Notes: generated from the sequence alone by a model not told the origin. Counted from the first letter of the stretch, positions 10,182 to 20,122 are shown. The stretch is DNA of 64,000 nucleotides from Frondihabitans sucicola (GCF_030296615.1 NZ_AP027732.1:1674001-1738000); one strand, 5' to 3'. A program made the numbers and translations.

Positions 10182-12555
10182 TCACGTGCTCGGGCTCGGG
10201 TACCCGCCGATCGGGTTCGTCGCTGAAGCCCACTGGTCCGCTACCTGCGCGGCGGTGAGTGCCGCCGGGTAGACCGAGACGTCATCGATCGTGCCGGTGA
10301 AGTAGTGCGCGCCGAGCCAGGGAGTGTCGCCTCCGACCCTCCAGTAGCCCCACGACGTCGACAGGGTGAACGACCCGGTGCGCTGGGCGACGAGCGCTCC
10401 GTCGACGTAGAGGCTCATGGCGGTCGGTGTGACCGTGGCGACGCCGAAGTGCCACGTGTCGTCCGCGACGCTGGTCTTGGTCGAGACCACCGGTGATCCT
10501 GCGGATTGGATCCCGAACTGCAGCAGGCCGTTCGCGGTGACCGTCAGATCACGGTCGACCGTGTCGGACAGCATCGTGCCCGCGCTACCGAAGTCGACCA
10601 CGGTGCCGCCGCGACCGGGTGCCGCCTTGAACCAGGCGGCGACGGTGGTGGTCGTCTTCGACGGCCAGGACGGCGTCGCGGTCGCGGCGGTGGTCATACC
10701 CGTCGCGGAGAAGGCGGTCGCGGTGGTGCCGTCGACGCTCGACCCGGCGAGACCCGCCGTCGGACGACCGGCCAGCACCTGAGGAGTGGTGCCCGCGAGG
10801 TCTGCGACGCCGGTGCCCGAGGCCTGGCCGAACCGCCAGAAGTTCGAGGCGTTCTGAGCCAGGACGGTGGCCGCGTACCCGGTCGGGCTCGCCGAGGCGA
10901 CGGTCACGGAGACGTTGTCGCCTCGGACGGTGTTGCCGAACGGATCCGTGGCTCGGACCCGGTAGGCGTAGGAGCGACCCGGAACGAGCCCGGTGTCGGT
11001 GAACCCGATCCGTGGCCGGAACCAGACGGACGAGTCCTGGGTCGTCGTGTAGACGGGGGTCGGGTTGCCGTCCCGGTAGACCTCGTAGCGCAGGGTGGCG
11101 TTGTCGGGGTCGGCGTTTGCGACCCAGGAGACGTTCGCCGTGCCCGCGACGACCGAGGTCACGGAGGGGACGAATCCGGCGCCGCTCGAGACGGGGCCGA
11201 CCAGGTGCGGTGCGACCGTCGGGATCGCGAAGCGGACGAGGCCCTGCTGCGCCTTTCCGTCGACGGCTGTGAACTCGCCGCCGAAGACGACGTACTGCGA
11301 CGTGCCGGCGACCGTCCACGCCGCCTGGCCCTTGCCCGTGTAGGTACCCGGAGTGAAGTCGGGGAACCAGTTGAGCAGCGACGGGGCGGGCTTCCCGCCG
11401 AAGTCGGCGTAGCCCGACGGGGACGTCCGGTTCGTCGCGACCTTTTGGGTGGCCGCGGTCGAGAAGGCCAGTGCCCGATGGTGGGTCGTCGGCGAGGTCT
11501 CGCGGAATCCGTTCACGTTCCCGCAGAAGTGAGCGTGCCCGGCGATGTAGACGACGTTGCCGACGACGGCGCTGCCGTACGTGTCGCCGTGGCAGTCCTC
11601 GACCCAGGTGAGATCGCCGGCCTTCCAGTCGGCGCGGAAGGCCCCTCGAGGTTTCCTCCCCGACCGAAGGTGTAGCCGGTTCCGTACAGGCCGGTCGAGG
11701 TGGCCGTGAGACTCGTGATGGCGGAGCTGGTGCCGCCGTTGCGGACCACGGAGTTGACGTGCCAGGGCAGGTTCTTCCCGGTTCTCGCGTCGACGGCGCC
11801 GAGTCCGTAGCCGGGGTTGGTCGATTTGTTCAGCGCCGTGAACGCGCCGCCGACGACGATCTTCGTGGCGTCGGGGGAGGCGACGAGGGCGTTGACGACG
11901 CCTCCGGTCGCGCTGGGTGCCCAGGCGAGAAGCGCACCGGTCGTGGCGGAGACGGCGGCGAGCTGTTGGCGGTTCTTGCCCGTGGACGAGGTGAACGCCC
12001 CGCCCAGGTAGATCGTCGAGCCGACCCGTGCGAGCGTCTTGACCGTGTTGTTCGCGGACGCCTTGAAGCCGGCGACGACGGCTCCCGTTCCGGCGTCGAT
12101 CTCGGCGATGCGGCCCTTGGCGGTGGTGCCGACCTTCGTGAACGATCCGCCGATGTAGAGGTGCTTTCCGTCGGACGAGGCCACGATCGTCTGGACCGCC
12201 CCGTTCAGGACGGGAGCGAACTTCGTGTTCAGGGCACCGGTGCGGATGTCGAACGCGAGCATCGACGTTCGCTTGACGGTCTGCGTTCGCGGAGCAGCTC
12301 CGAACGGCCTCGCGGTGGAGAATTGACCGCCGACGAAGACGGTGTTGCCGACGACGACTTCGGACCAGACGACTCCGTCGATCTGGGGTGTCGGCAGCAC
12401 GTCGGCCGTGACCGTCGTGGGGGTCGCCGCACTCGCGGGGTTGCTGGGGGCGGAGTCGGCGTGAGCGGAACCCGCGATCAGGACACTGCCCGCGACGAAC
12501 GTCAGGGCGGTCAGGATTGCGGGCAGTCTCCTGTTTCGGGACAGGGGGAAGCCAA
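10182..12555 (-). CDS. Secreted beta-propeller / FN3 / LamG surface protein (two apparent frameshifts)
   Basis: Paralogue of the neighbouring gene, sharing the propeller repeats (HLYIGGSFTKVG, TIYLGGAFTSS), the DCHGDTYG-type motif, the FN3-like module and the LamG domain (MSLYVDGALVAQR, TGTIDDVSVYPAAL), but ending after LamG: no PKD and no C-terminal domain. Two breaks: the GGGG run at 11642-11645, and a run of five G at 12544-12548 just after the start. With one base added to each, a TTG at 12555 opens a signal peptide (residues about 1-33, ending AGSAHA) behind AGAGG-like AGAGG spacing of 6 nt, and the total becomes 791 codons, a multiple of three. The start is an inference. Confidence 0.72.
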
Positions 12556-12606
12556 GGGGTGCCTCTATTGCAGACGTGACGCAGGGGGCGTCAAGTGATC
12601 AGCGGG

Positions 12607-12672
12607 CTCGGGTAAGCCGTGCTGGGTGCTCGGGTAAGCGTGGCGGCACTCTCGGGTAAGCGAACCACCTGG
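12607..12672. repeat. Three direct repeats on an exact 22-bp period upstream of the surface-protein gene
   Basis: The 11-mer CTCGGGTAAGC begins at 12607, 12629 and 12651, exactly 22 bp (about two helical turns) apart; the 11 bp between copies differ. The array lies 50-120 bp upstream of the minus-strand start at 12555 and downstream of the monooxygenase gene. A fourth copy sits at 47082-47092. The regular phase suggests binding sites for a regulator on one face of the helix rather than a CRISPR or coding repeat. Confidence 0.6.
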
Positions 12673-12742
12673 GTCTGAGGCTACTTCGTTTTCTCCCGCA
12701 CCATCGACCCTCGAACGGGGGTGAATGTCCCGCGGGCAGGGG

Positions 12743-14058
12743 TCAGAAATCGGAGAGGTTGGCGCGGAGCCCGCCGCCGCCGAATTCGGAGCGCAGGATT
12801 CCCCGGACCTTGAGCTCCGGGACGAGACCGTCGAGCAGGCGGTGCACGGTCGCCGGGTGGAGGTCGCCGTTGAAGATGAAGCCGTCGTTCGAGGCCTCGT
12901 CGCCCAGCTTCTCGATGAAGTCGGCGACCTGCGTGACCGTCCCGACGAATCCGGTGCCGTCGGCGATCCTGCCCTTGCGGTACTTCGCCACGAAGAGCTC
13001 GCGGAGCGGTGTCTGCGGATCGGCGTTGCCCACGAGTCCTCCGATGCTCCCCTTCGAGACGTGCTGGCCGAAGACGGCAGGATCGAGAGGCCGGTCGAGG
13101 TCGAGCCCGGTCAGGTCGGTCTCGGTGACGATCGACTGCCGCTCGATGACTTCGTGCAGATCGGCGTCGGTGGGGTGAGCCGAAGCCCGGACGACCCGGT
13201 CGACTTCGTCCTGGCTCGCGACGATCTCCGGTGTCAGGACGAAGAGGATCTTGATGGCCGCAGGATCCCGGCCCTCCGCCTGCGCCGCCGCATGGATCTT
13301 CGCGCGGTACGCGATCACGGTCTCCACGTCGAGCTTCGCCAGGGCCAGCTGCACGTCGGAGTTGTGGCCGGCGAACGCCAAGCCGCGACCCGAGCCGCCG
13401 GGGGAGACGATGACCGGGTCGTCGCCGTTCTCGAAGGGCGGCGCGTTGAGCGGGCCGTCGAGTTCGAAGTACTCGCCGCGGTGCTGGAAGGCGTCGAGCT
13501 TCGAGCCGTCGGCGTAGCGCCAGGATTCGGTGTCTTCCACGATCGCCCCGTCGGCCCAGCTGTGCCAGAGCTGCCGGACGACCTGCATCCACTCCTCGGC
13601 GCGGTCGTAGGAGGCGTCGTGCGCGAGCTCGGGGATGCCGAAGTGGCGGCTCCCCTTGACATCGGTGACGACGTTGAGCCCGACCCGGTGGCTGCTGAGG
13701 TGCTGCAGCGTCGCGAACTGCCGCGCGGCGAGGTACGGGGGTACACGCCGGCGTTGATGGTCGGTGCCACCCCGATGTGACTGGTCGCGGCGAAGAGGTA
13801 CGGGGTCAGGAGGAGCGGGTCGAGCTTCGGTGCGCCGAGAGCTCCGCGCACGCGGAGGTCGAGCTGCTCTCGGGGGCCGGGCGACAGGCTGTCCTCGATG
13901 ATGAGGAGATCGAGCCCCGCGCGCTCGAGCTCTCTGACGGACGACTGGTAGAGGTCGGGTCGGTCCCAGCGCAGGTTCCAGTGCCAATCCGGCCGCAGCC
14001 ACCCCTGCGGACCGAAGCCTCGCCCGAAGAACCAACCGAAATGCTGCGTCCGTGCCAT
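12743..14058 (-). CDS. NtaA/SnaA/DszA-family FMN-dependent monooxygenase (frameshifted in this sequence)
   Basis: Luciferase-fold monooxygenase using reduced flavin, of the group acting on nitrilotriacetate, pristinamycin precursors or dibenzothiophene sulfone; true substrate unknown. 438 residues after repair, the usual family size. N-terminal FGWFFGRGFGPQGW, RAGLDLLIIEDSL, APTINAGVYPPYLAARQ, then GLNVVTDVKGSRHFG and DPVIVSPGGSGRGLAFAG, typical of the family. The break is a run of five G at 13737-13741 (six needed). ATG at 14058 is preceded by a GGGGG stretch. No reductase is adjacent; a generic cellular FMN reductase would have to supply FMNH2. Confidence 0.85.
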
Positions 14059-14153
14059 CCCCCAGCATGCCGCGTCTGCGTCGCCCCCGCGCCCCCGGCG
14101 TAGTCCGGCGACACACGGTCGCGGCACGGAGGGTCGGTGCCTAGTCTTGACGG

Positions 14154-15122
14154 GTGACTGATGAGCCCCGCGTCTATGTGATCCACGAGAACCCCGAGTG
14201 GTTCCCGCCGCTGCGTGCCGCCTTCGAGGCCGAGGGTGTCCCGGTCGAAGAGCTGCTGCTCGTCGACGGGGCGATCGACCTCACCGCCGAACCGGCTCCC
14301 GGGATCTACTGGTCGCGCATGTCGGCCAGCGCGCACACCCGCGGCAACGAGTTCTCCAAGGAGTACACACGCGCCACGCTCTCCTGGGTCGAGGCCGCGG
14401 GGCGCCGGGTCGTCAACGGCCGCGGCGTCATCGACCTCGAGGTGAGCAAGATCCAGCAGCACCTGGGCCTGCAGGCGCTCGGCTTCGACGTGCCGCGGAC
14501 CTCGGCCGTCTTCGGCACCCGCGACCTCGCCGCGACCGCTTCGACCTTCCCGGTCCCTTTCATCTCCAAGCACAACCAGGGCGGCAAGGGCCTCGGCGTT
14601 CGCCGCTGGGACTCCCAGGAGGAGTTCGCCGCCTGGGTCGACTCGCCCGAGTTCGAGTCGTCGCCCGACGGCATCACCCTCGTCCAAGAGCTGCTGCAGG
14701 CCGCCGAGCCCTTCAACACGCGGGCCGAGTTCGTCGGCGATGAGTTCGTCTACGCGGTCCGAGTCGACACCTCGGGAGACACCTTCGAGTTCTGCCCGGC
14801 CGACGCCTGCGCGGTGCCCGGAGCCGCCCCGCTGTTCCAGCTGCGGGACCGGACCGCCGATGGCGCCCCGATCGCCCAGCACCCCGTGATCCTGCGCCTG
14901 CCCGAGTTCCTGCGCGCCAACGGGATCGAGATCGCCGGCGTCGAGTTCATCGAGACCTCGGACGGCCGACAGGTCGTCTACGACGTCAACACGAACACGA
15001 ACTACAACCCCGACGTCGAGGCCGCATCCGACACGTCGGGGCCGCGCGAGATCGCGAGGTTCCTCGGCGGCCTTCTGGCCGAGGCCTACCCGGAGACGGC
15101 GCGGGATAAGCTCCTGGCGTGA
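14154..15122 (+). CDS. ATP-grasp (RimK-like) ligase
   Basis: 322 residues, GTG start. The fold follows the ATP-grasp order: N-terminal Rossmann-like part (RVYVIHENPEWFPPL), a central part with GRGVIDLEVSKIQQHLGLQALG and the ATP-binding lysine segment PFISKHNQGGKGLGV, and the C-terminal metal-binding VYDVNTNTNYN with conserved Asp-Asn. Such enzymes join a carboxylate to an amine or thiol through an acyl phosphate. Its TGA overlaps the GTG of the next LLM-family gene (GTGA), which means tight co-translation and a probable shared pathway. Substrate not predictable. Confidence 0.82.
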   Translation: MTDEPRVYVIHENPEWFPPLRAAFEAEGVPVEELLLVDGAIDLTAEPAPGIYWSRMSASAHTRGNEFSKEYTRATLSWVEAAGRRVVNGRGVIDLEVSKIQQHLGLQALGFDVPRTSAVFGTRDLAATASTFPVPFISKHNQGGKGLGVRRWDSQEEFAAWVDSPEFESSPDGITLVQELLQAAEPFNTRAEFVGDEFVYAVRVDTSGDTFEFCPADACAVPGAAPLFQLRDRTADGAPIAQHPVILRLPEFLRANGIEIAGVEFIETSDGRQVVYDVNTNTNYNPDVEAASDTSGPREIARFLGGLLAEAYPETARDKLLA

Positions 15123-16177
15123 GATTCGGCTTCTGGACCCCCATTTTCGGCGGCTGGCTTCGTAACGTCGACGACGAGCGCATGCCGGTCACCTTCGACT
15201 ACGTGAAGAAGGTGGTGCAGACGGCCGAGCGGGTCGGGTTCGACCTGACCCTGATCCCCGAGTTGAACCTCAACGACATCAAGGGCGTTGCCGCCCCGTC
15301 GCTCGAGGCGTGGGCGCTGACCGCGGCGATCGCTGCCGTGACCGAGAAGCTCGAGCTGATGGCCGCTGTCCGACCGGGCTACCACCTGCCGGCCGTCACG
15401 GCGAAGCAGGCCGCCACGATCGACGAGATCTCCGGCGGCCGGTTCACGCTCAACGTGGTGTCGGCCTGGTGGGAGGAGGAGTCGAAGCAGTACGGCGGCC
15501 TCTTCTCGGAGCACGACGACCGGTACGCGCGCTCCACCGAGTTCGTCGAGATCCTGAAGGGGCTCTGGAACACGACGCCGTTCGATTTCCACGGCGACTA
15601 CTACGACCTGTCGCGCACCCACCTCGAGCCCAAGCCGCACGTGCAGCCGCGCGTCTACGCGGGTGGTGAGAGCCCGGCGGGCAAGGCCGCGATCGTCGGG
15701 TTCGCCGACGCCTACCTCACGCACGGCGGGACCGTCGACGAGCTGCGCAGCAAGATCGACGACATGCGCGCACGGCGTCAGGCGGCAGGATCCGCGCCGT
15801 TCGAGGCGTTCGGCATGGCCGCCTACGCCATCGTCCGCGACACCGACGACGAGGCCGCGGCCGAGCTCGCACGCATCACCGACGTGAGCCAGGGGGCGGC
15901 GTACGAGTCGTACCAGGACTTCATCGCGCAATCGCACCTCGAACACCAGCCCGACCTCCGCGACTACTCGGTCTCGAACCGCGGTCTCCGCCCCGGCTTC
16001 GTCGGCACGCCCCGCCAGGTGGCCGATCGGATCCTGGAATTCGAAGCGGTCGGCGTCGACACGCTGCTGCTGCAGTTCTCGCCGCAGGTCGAAGAGATGG
16101 AGCGTTTCGCACGTGACGTCATCCCGCTCGTTCGGGCCGGATCCGGCGCGGCACGAGAGGCGCTGCCAGCCGTATAG
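15119..16177 (+). CDS. LLM class flavin-dependent oxidoreductase (SsuD-like)
   Basis: 352-residue TIM-barrel flavin enzyme: RFGFWTPIFGGW, GFDLTLIPELNLNDIKG, LMAAVRPGYHLPAVTAKQAATIDEISGGRFTLNVVSAW (given here in pieces as the family signature), YAGGESPAGKAA and the C-terminal FVGTPRQVADRI. This matches the alkanesulfonate-monooxygenase branch, with FMNH2 supplied from elsewhere. GTG start overlaps the ATP-grasp stop. With the ligase it forms a two-gene unit; an N- or C-S bond chemistry is possible but unproven. ispE follows 9 nt downstream. Confidence 0.85.
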   Translation: MRFGFWTPIFGGWLRNVDDERMPVTFDYVKKVVQTAERVGFDLTLIPELNLNDIKGVAAPSLEAWALTAAIAAVTEKLELMAAVRPGYHLPAVTAKQAATIDEISGGRFTLNVVSAWWEEESKQYGGLFSEHDDRYARSTEFVEILKGLWNTTPFDFHGDYYDLSRTHLEPKPHVQPRVYAGGESPAGKAAIVGFADAYLTHGGTVDELRSKIDDMRARRQAAGSAPFEAFGMAAYAIVRDTDDEAAAELARITDVSQGAAYESYQDFIAQSHLEHQPDLRDYSVSNRGLRPGFVGTPRQVADRILEFEAVGVDTLLLQFSPQVEEMERFARDVIPLVRAGSGAAREALPAV

Positions 16178-16186
16178 GTTTGAGTC

Positions 16187-17127
16187 ATGACGTCCGTGGC
16201 CCCCTCGACCGTGGTCCACACGCGCGCGCCTGGCAAGATCAACGTCTTCCTCGCCGTCGGTGATCTTCAAGACGACGGGTACCACGAACTCGCGACCGCG
16301 TACCAGGCGGTTTCCTGTACGAAGACGTCCGGGCGAGGCCCGCCGACGGCTTCAGCGTCCGCTTCACGTCGACGGCGTCCGGCATCGACCTCGCCGGAGT
16401 CCCCGTCGACGACACGAATCTCGCGATCCGGGCCGCCAAGCTCCTCGCGACGACCACCGGCTACTCGGGCGGCGTCGATTTGACGATCGACAAGAACGTC
16501 CCCGTCGCGGGCGGCATGGGCGGTGGGTCGGCAGATGCCGCCGCCACCCTGCTCGCCTGCGATGCCCTGTGGAACACCGGTCTGTCGCGCGATGAGCTCC
16601 TTCGGCTCGGGGCTCAGCTCGGCGCCGACGTCCCGTTCGCGCTGATGGGCGGCACCGCCGTCGGCACCGGCCGCGGCGACGAGCTCAGCCCCGCGCTCGC
16701 GCAGGGCCAGTTCCAGTGGGTGCTGGCGCTCGCCGACTTCGGGCTGTCCACGCCGGCCGTCTACCGCGAGCTCGACGAGCACCGCGTGCGTCACCTCGCC
16801 GACATCAATCCGGTGCGGCAGCCGCGCGTCGACTCGGGTGTTCTGCAGGCACTTCGCGCCGGCGATCCGGCTCGCCTCGCCGACGTCATGTACAACGACC
16901 TCCAGGCTCCCGCGCTCCACCTCGAGCCCGGTCTGTCGGCGGTGCTCGAGCTCGGCGAGCAGAACGGCGCCCTCGCCGGTGTCATCTCCGGTTCGGGGCC
17001 GACCGTCGCGTTCCTCGCGCCCGACCTCGACGATGCCCTCGAACTCCAGATCGCGCTGAGCGCCGCCAAGCTCGCCGTGGTGCGAGCCACCGGGCCCGTG
17101 CACGGCGCACGCCTGCTCTCCGACTAG
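16187..17127 (+). CDS. ispE: 4-diphosphocytidyl-2-C-methyl-D-erythritol kinase (frameshifted in this sequence)
   Basis: GHMP kinase of the MEP isoprenoid pathway, phosphorylating the 2-hydroxyl of CDP-methylerythritol. N-terminus [16 protein letters not shown], then a break at the CC pair at 16314-16315 (one C missing). The second part has the GHMP phosphate loop [30 protein letters not shown] and the C-terminal [13 protein letters not shown]. Repaired length 313 residues is typical. Normally it directly follows rsmA; the 10-kb separation here is unusual. Its stop codon opens a 30-bp repeat. Confidence 0.92.
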
Positions 17128-17154
17128 GGCGTGCCGCTCACGTCACCGCGGGCC
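17125..17154 (+). repeat. 30-bp repeat, copy 1 (starts at the ispE stop codon)
   Basis: Starts TAGGGCGTG at the ispE stop and ends CACGTCACCGCGGGCC. A second copy at 20093-20122 differs at only two of thirty positions and also begins at a gene's stop codon (repaired moeB). In copy 1 the first bases (CTAGGGCG, 17124-17131) pair with CGCCCTAG at 17176-17183, so the short gap between the convergent ispE and glycosyltransferase genes can form a stem holding both stop codons. Confidence 0.55.
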
Positions 17155-17179
17155 ACCTGGGAGACGCGCCCCAGGCGCC

Positions 17180-18790
17180 CTAGAGTCGGTAGCGCAAAAC
17201 GTTCACCCAGGTGAGGTGCCACTCGTCCTGCAGGTGGTATCCCTCGCCCGAGAGCGCCTTGGTGACGCTCGGACGGAGGTCTTGCTTGATGCTCGTGACC
17301 AGCCAGACGTATGTGTGGCCGTCGGCGCGCTCGATCGTCTGCGAGAGCGGATAGCGCGTCTCCCAGAGACCGTCGGTCTGAGCCGCCGGCGTCTTGAGGG
17401 TCACGTCGGTCATGCCGGAGAACGCGGCCGGATACGCGTAGGCGATGTTGCGCGCGGAGCCGGTCGGATGACGGCGGATGTGGCCGTAGACGATGGCGTC
17501 GGTCGCGTTGACGCCTTCGAGCGCCCGCTCTTTCGCGACGAGCGCCGCGACCTGCGACCACGACGAGGAGTCTTTCGCCTCGGGAAGGCGCTGCGACACG
17601 TAGCTCGGCAGCGTCATCCCGACGGCCACGACCAGCCCGGCAGCGACCAGCGTGCGCGCGCGGACCCGGCGACGGGGGCGCAGCGAGGTGAGGCCGACCG
17701 CCATCATGAGGGCCATGGCCGGTGCGGCGAAGGCCACGTAGCGCGGCGAGTAGAGCGGGCTGTGGACCAGCGAGACGGCGATCAAGCCGAGCGTCGGGAC
17801 CAACATCCACGGCAGGGCGACCTGCAGCACGCCGAACGACGCGCTCCGCGACCGGCTGCGAACCACGGCGACGACGCCCAGGATCGCGAGGATCCAGGCG
17901 AACGCCGCGAACCACCAGTCGTTCATGAACCACTGCCACGTGTAGACGTCGATGAACGTCTGCCAGTTGGGCTTGCTGATCCAGCTGATCTGCTTCGACT
18001 CGGTGCTCGCGAGGCGCGCCAGGGGTATCAGCAGAGCGCCGGCGATCCCCGCCGAGACGATCCATCCGGCCGCGGCCGGTCGCCACGGTGTGGAGCGGCC
18101 CTGGAGGCGACCACGCCGGATCCAGAGCGCCAGCGTCACGCCGTGACCGACGATGAGGAGGGCCGAGTAGAGGAAGACGGCCGTCGACGCGAGGGCCAGG
18201 ACGCCGTAGAGGGTCCACCAGAGCGTGTGGGCCCTCCTGGTGGTGCCCGTGCGCTTGACGGCGAGGACGAAGACGAGGGTTGCGGCGGTGGCCAGCGCTG
18301 TGGCGGTGGCGTAGGAACGCCCTTCGCCGCCCATCCACGTGACGCGGGGGAGCAGCACGAACAGGAGCCCGGCGACGATCCCGGTGCGCTTGGTGGTGAG
18401 CTCTTTGGCGAGCACGGTCAGCAGCGCCGCCGCGACCGCGATCGCTACAGCGCTGGGGAACCGGAGGCTGAAGGGCGAGTAGCCCACGAGCGCGAACCAG
18501 CCGTGCATGAGCGCGTAGTAGGTGGCGTGGACGGCGTCGACGGTGTGGATCTCCGACCACAGCTCGGTCCAGGTTCGCTGCGCCGACACGATGGTGGCCG
18601 ACTCGTCGTACCAGACGGATGGAACCCAGGAGAACGCGACCGCGACGACGAGCCCGACGGCCCCGACCAGGACGGCGTCACCCCACGGCTGCGCCCGCAG
18701 GTTCTGGAGCCGAGTCGGCGGCCTGGAGGTCTCGGTCGCCCGACGTACAGTAGGAAGAGTCGCGGTCGTCGAGTCGAGGAGATCTGTCAT
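17180..18790 (-). CDS. GT39/PMT_2-like membrane glycosyltransferase
   Basis: Integral membrane protein of about 536 residues with some ten or more hydrophobic helices. Just after the first helix lies VPSVWYDESATIVSAQRTW, with the Asp-Glu pair (residues 62-63) typical of polyprenyl-phosphate-sugar transferases (ArnT/PMT_2 type); VHATYYALMHGWFAL follows, as in those families. It should glycosylate a lipid or wall polymer at the outer membrane face using polyprenyl-phosphate sugar; donor and acceptor unknown. ATG at 18790 is chosen because GGAGGAA lies upstream; it overlaps the moeB start on the other strand. Convergent with ispE. Confidence 0.8.
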   Translation of the reverse strand: MTDLLDSTTATLPTVRRATETSRPPTRLQNLRAQPWGDAVLVGAVGLVVAVAFSWVPSVWYDESATIVSAQRTWTELWSEIHTVDAVHATYYALMHGWFALVGYSPFSLRFPSAVAIAVAAALLTVLAKELTTKRTGIVAGLLFVLLPRVTWMGGEGRSYATATALATAATLVFVLAVKRTGTTRRAHTLWWTLYGVLALASTAVFLYSALLIVGHGVTLALWIRRGRLQGRSTPWRPAAAGWIVSAGIAGALLIPLARLASTESKQISWISKPNWQTFIDVYTWQWFMNDWWFAAFAWILAILGVVAVVRSRSRSASFGVLQVALPWMLVPTLGLIAVSLVHSPLYSPRYVAFAAPAMALMMAVGLTSLRPRRRVRARTLVAAGLVVAVGMTLPSYVSQRLPEAKDSSSWSQVAALVAKERALEGVNATDAIVYGHIRRHPTGSARNIAYAYPAAFSGMTDVTLKTPAAQTDGLWETRYPLSQTIERADGHTYVWLVTSIKQDLRPSVTKALSGEGYHLQDEWHLTWVNVLRYRL

Positions 18791-18807
18791 GTCGTCGCTT
18801 CCTCCTC
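18776..18807. promoter_or_regulatory. Overlapping divergent start codons with two opposed ribosome binding sites
   Basis: The ATG of moeB (18789-18791, + strand) and that of the glycosyltransferase (18790-18788, - strand) share two bases in the tetramer CATG. GAGGAG at 18776-18781 serves moeB with 7-nt spacing; GAGGAGG, read on the minus strand from 18807 to 18801, serves the glycosyltransferase. Each binding site therefore lies inside the other gene, and each promoter must too. Confidence 0.75.
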
Positions 18808-20095
18808 GTGGTGGTGCTGCTTCTACGGACGGTCGGGATGGGTTCGGTGCCGGCGGCCCGGTCGGTGGGCCGAACCCTGCTCGCAGAGACACGACGGCCC
18901 CCGGCGTGGCACGCTATGCGCGCACGTCACGATTGGCTGAGATCGGTCTCGATGGTCAGGCGCGGATCTCGAACGCCCGCGTACTCGTCGTCGGGGCCGG
19001 CGGCCTCGGCTGCCCCGGCATCCAGTATCTCGCCCAGAGCGGTGTGGGCGTCCTGGGAATCGTCGATGACGACGCTGTGGACGTCTCCAACCTTCAACGC
19101 CAGGTCCTCTACCGGCCCGATCAGGTCGGGACGCCCAAGGCCCGCGCCGCCGCCGACTGGGTGCGCTCCGTCAACAGCGACGTGACCGTTCGCGTGCACC
19201 CGTTCCGGCTCGACGCCGCGAGCGCCTCGATCCTCGACGACTACGACGTCGTGTTCGACGGCAGCGACTCGTTCGACACGTGCTATCTCGTCGCCGACGA
19301 GGCCGCGCGCCGCGGACTCCCCGTCGTCTGGGGGAGCGTGTCGCGGTTCGACGGGCAGGTCAGTGTCTTCTGGGACGCTGCGCCCGACGACCGCGACGTC
19401 GACTACCGCGATCTCCACCCGCAGCCTCCCGCAGACGGGTGGGACGAATCGTGCGCCGACGTCGGGGTGCTCGGCCCGCTCTGCGGCACCGTGGGGTCGG
19501 TCATGGCGTCCGAGGTGCTCAAGCTCGTCACGGGTGCCGGCGAACCGCTGCTCGGGCGAGTCGTGACCATCGACGCTCTCGGCGGATCGTGGCGTGAGAG
19601 CCGGCTCGTCCGCTCGCCGGCTCGAAGGGCCGCGCGGGCGCAGGATCGACGGACTCCGCGCTCGGCCGTCCCCTCCAGGCCCGCCGAGGCCCCGGCGATC
19701 ACGGCCGACGACCTCGAAGCCCGCCTGGTCGAGCGAGCGGAGGGGCGCGACGACTTCGTGCTGCTCGACGTGCGCGAGCCCGCCGAGCACGCGGTCGCTG
19801 CGATCCCGGGCGATGTCCTCGCCGCGGGATTCGGATCGACCAGCACCGAGCATCCTGCCCTCGACCCGGCCGTGCCGGTCATCGTCTACTGCGCCCGCGG
19901 CCCGCGCTCGCAAGCGGCGGCGCGGCTGCTCGCCGACGAAGGACTCGACGCCACCGTCGTCTCCCGGGGCATGCTCGGTTGGACGCTGCGGCCGGGCGCG
20001 CTGGCCACCGGCACGGCCGCGTCCGCAGCGGGCCGAGTCGCCCTGCCTCTCGCCGACATCGATCCCGGGGTTTCCACCCCAACCTGCACTCCTAG
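18789..20095 (+). CDS. moeB: MoeB/MoeZ-type adenylyltransferase with C-terminal rhodanese domain (probable 3' frameshift)
   Basis: E1-like enzyme that adenylates the C-terminal Gly-Gly of MoaD; the rhodanese domain then provides sulfur (MoeZ-type fusion). Residues about 45-290: RYARTSRLAEIG, ARVLVVGAGGLGCPGIQYL, VDVSNLQRQVLY and CADVGVLGPLCGTVGSVMA. Residues about 300-430: rhodanese with DDFVLLDVREPAEH and loop VYCARGPRSQA, whose Cys is the sulfur carrier. As written, no stop ends the frame sensibly; adding one G to the GGGG run at 20067-20070 brings TAG at 20093-20095 into frame and yields 435 residues. The same stop-linked 30-bp repeat after ispE supports this end. Operon with moaA-moaD. 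Confidence 0.85.
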
Positions 20096-20122
20096 GGCGT
20101 GTCCCTCACGTCACCGCGGGCC
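20093..20122 (+). repeat. 30-bp repeat, copy 2 (starts at the repaired moeB stop codon)
   Basis: 28 of 30 bases match copy 1 at 17125-17154. Lies in the 110-nt gap between moeB and moaA. It may be a small mobile or terminator-like element; no complementary CGCCCTAG partner is found close by, unlike copy 1. Confidence 0.5.

Noticed and set aside
12607..12672. CRISPR array
   Set aside because: Only an 11-bp repeat with 11-bp spacers, three copies, no cas genes; better explained as phased binding sites.
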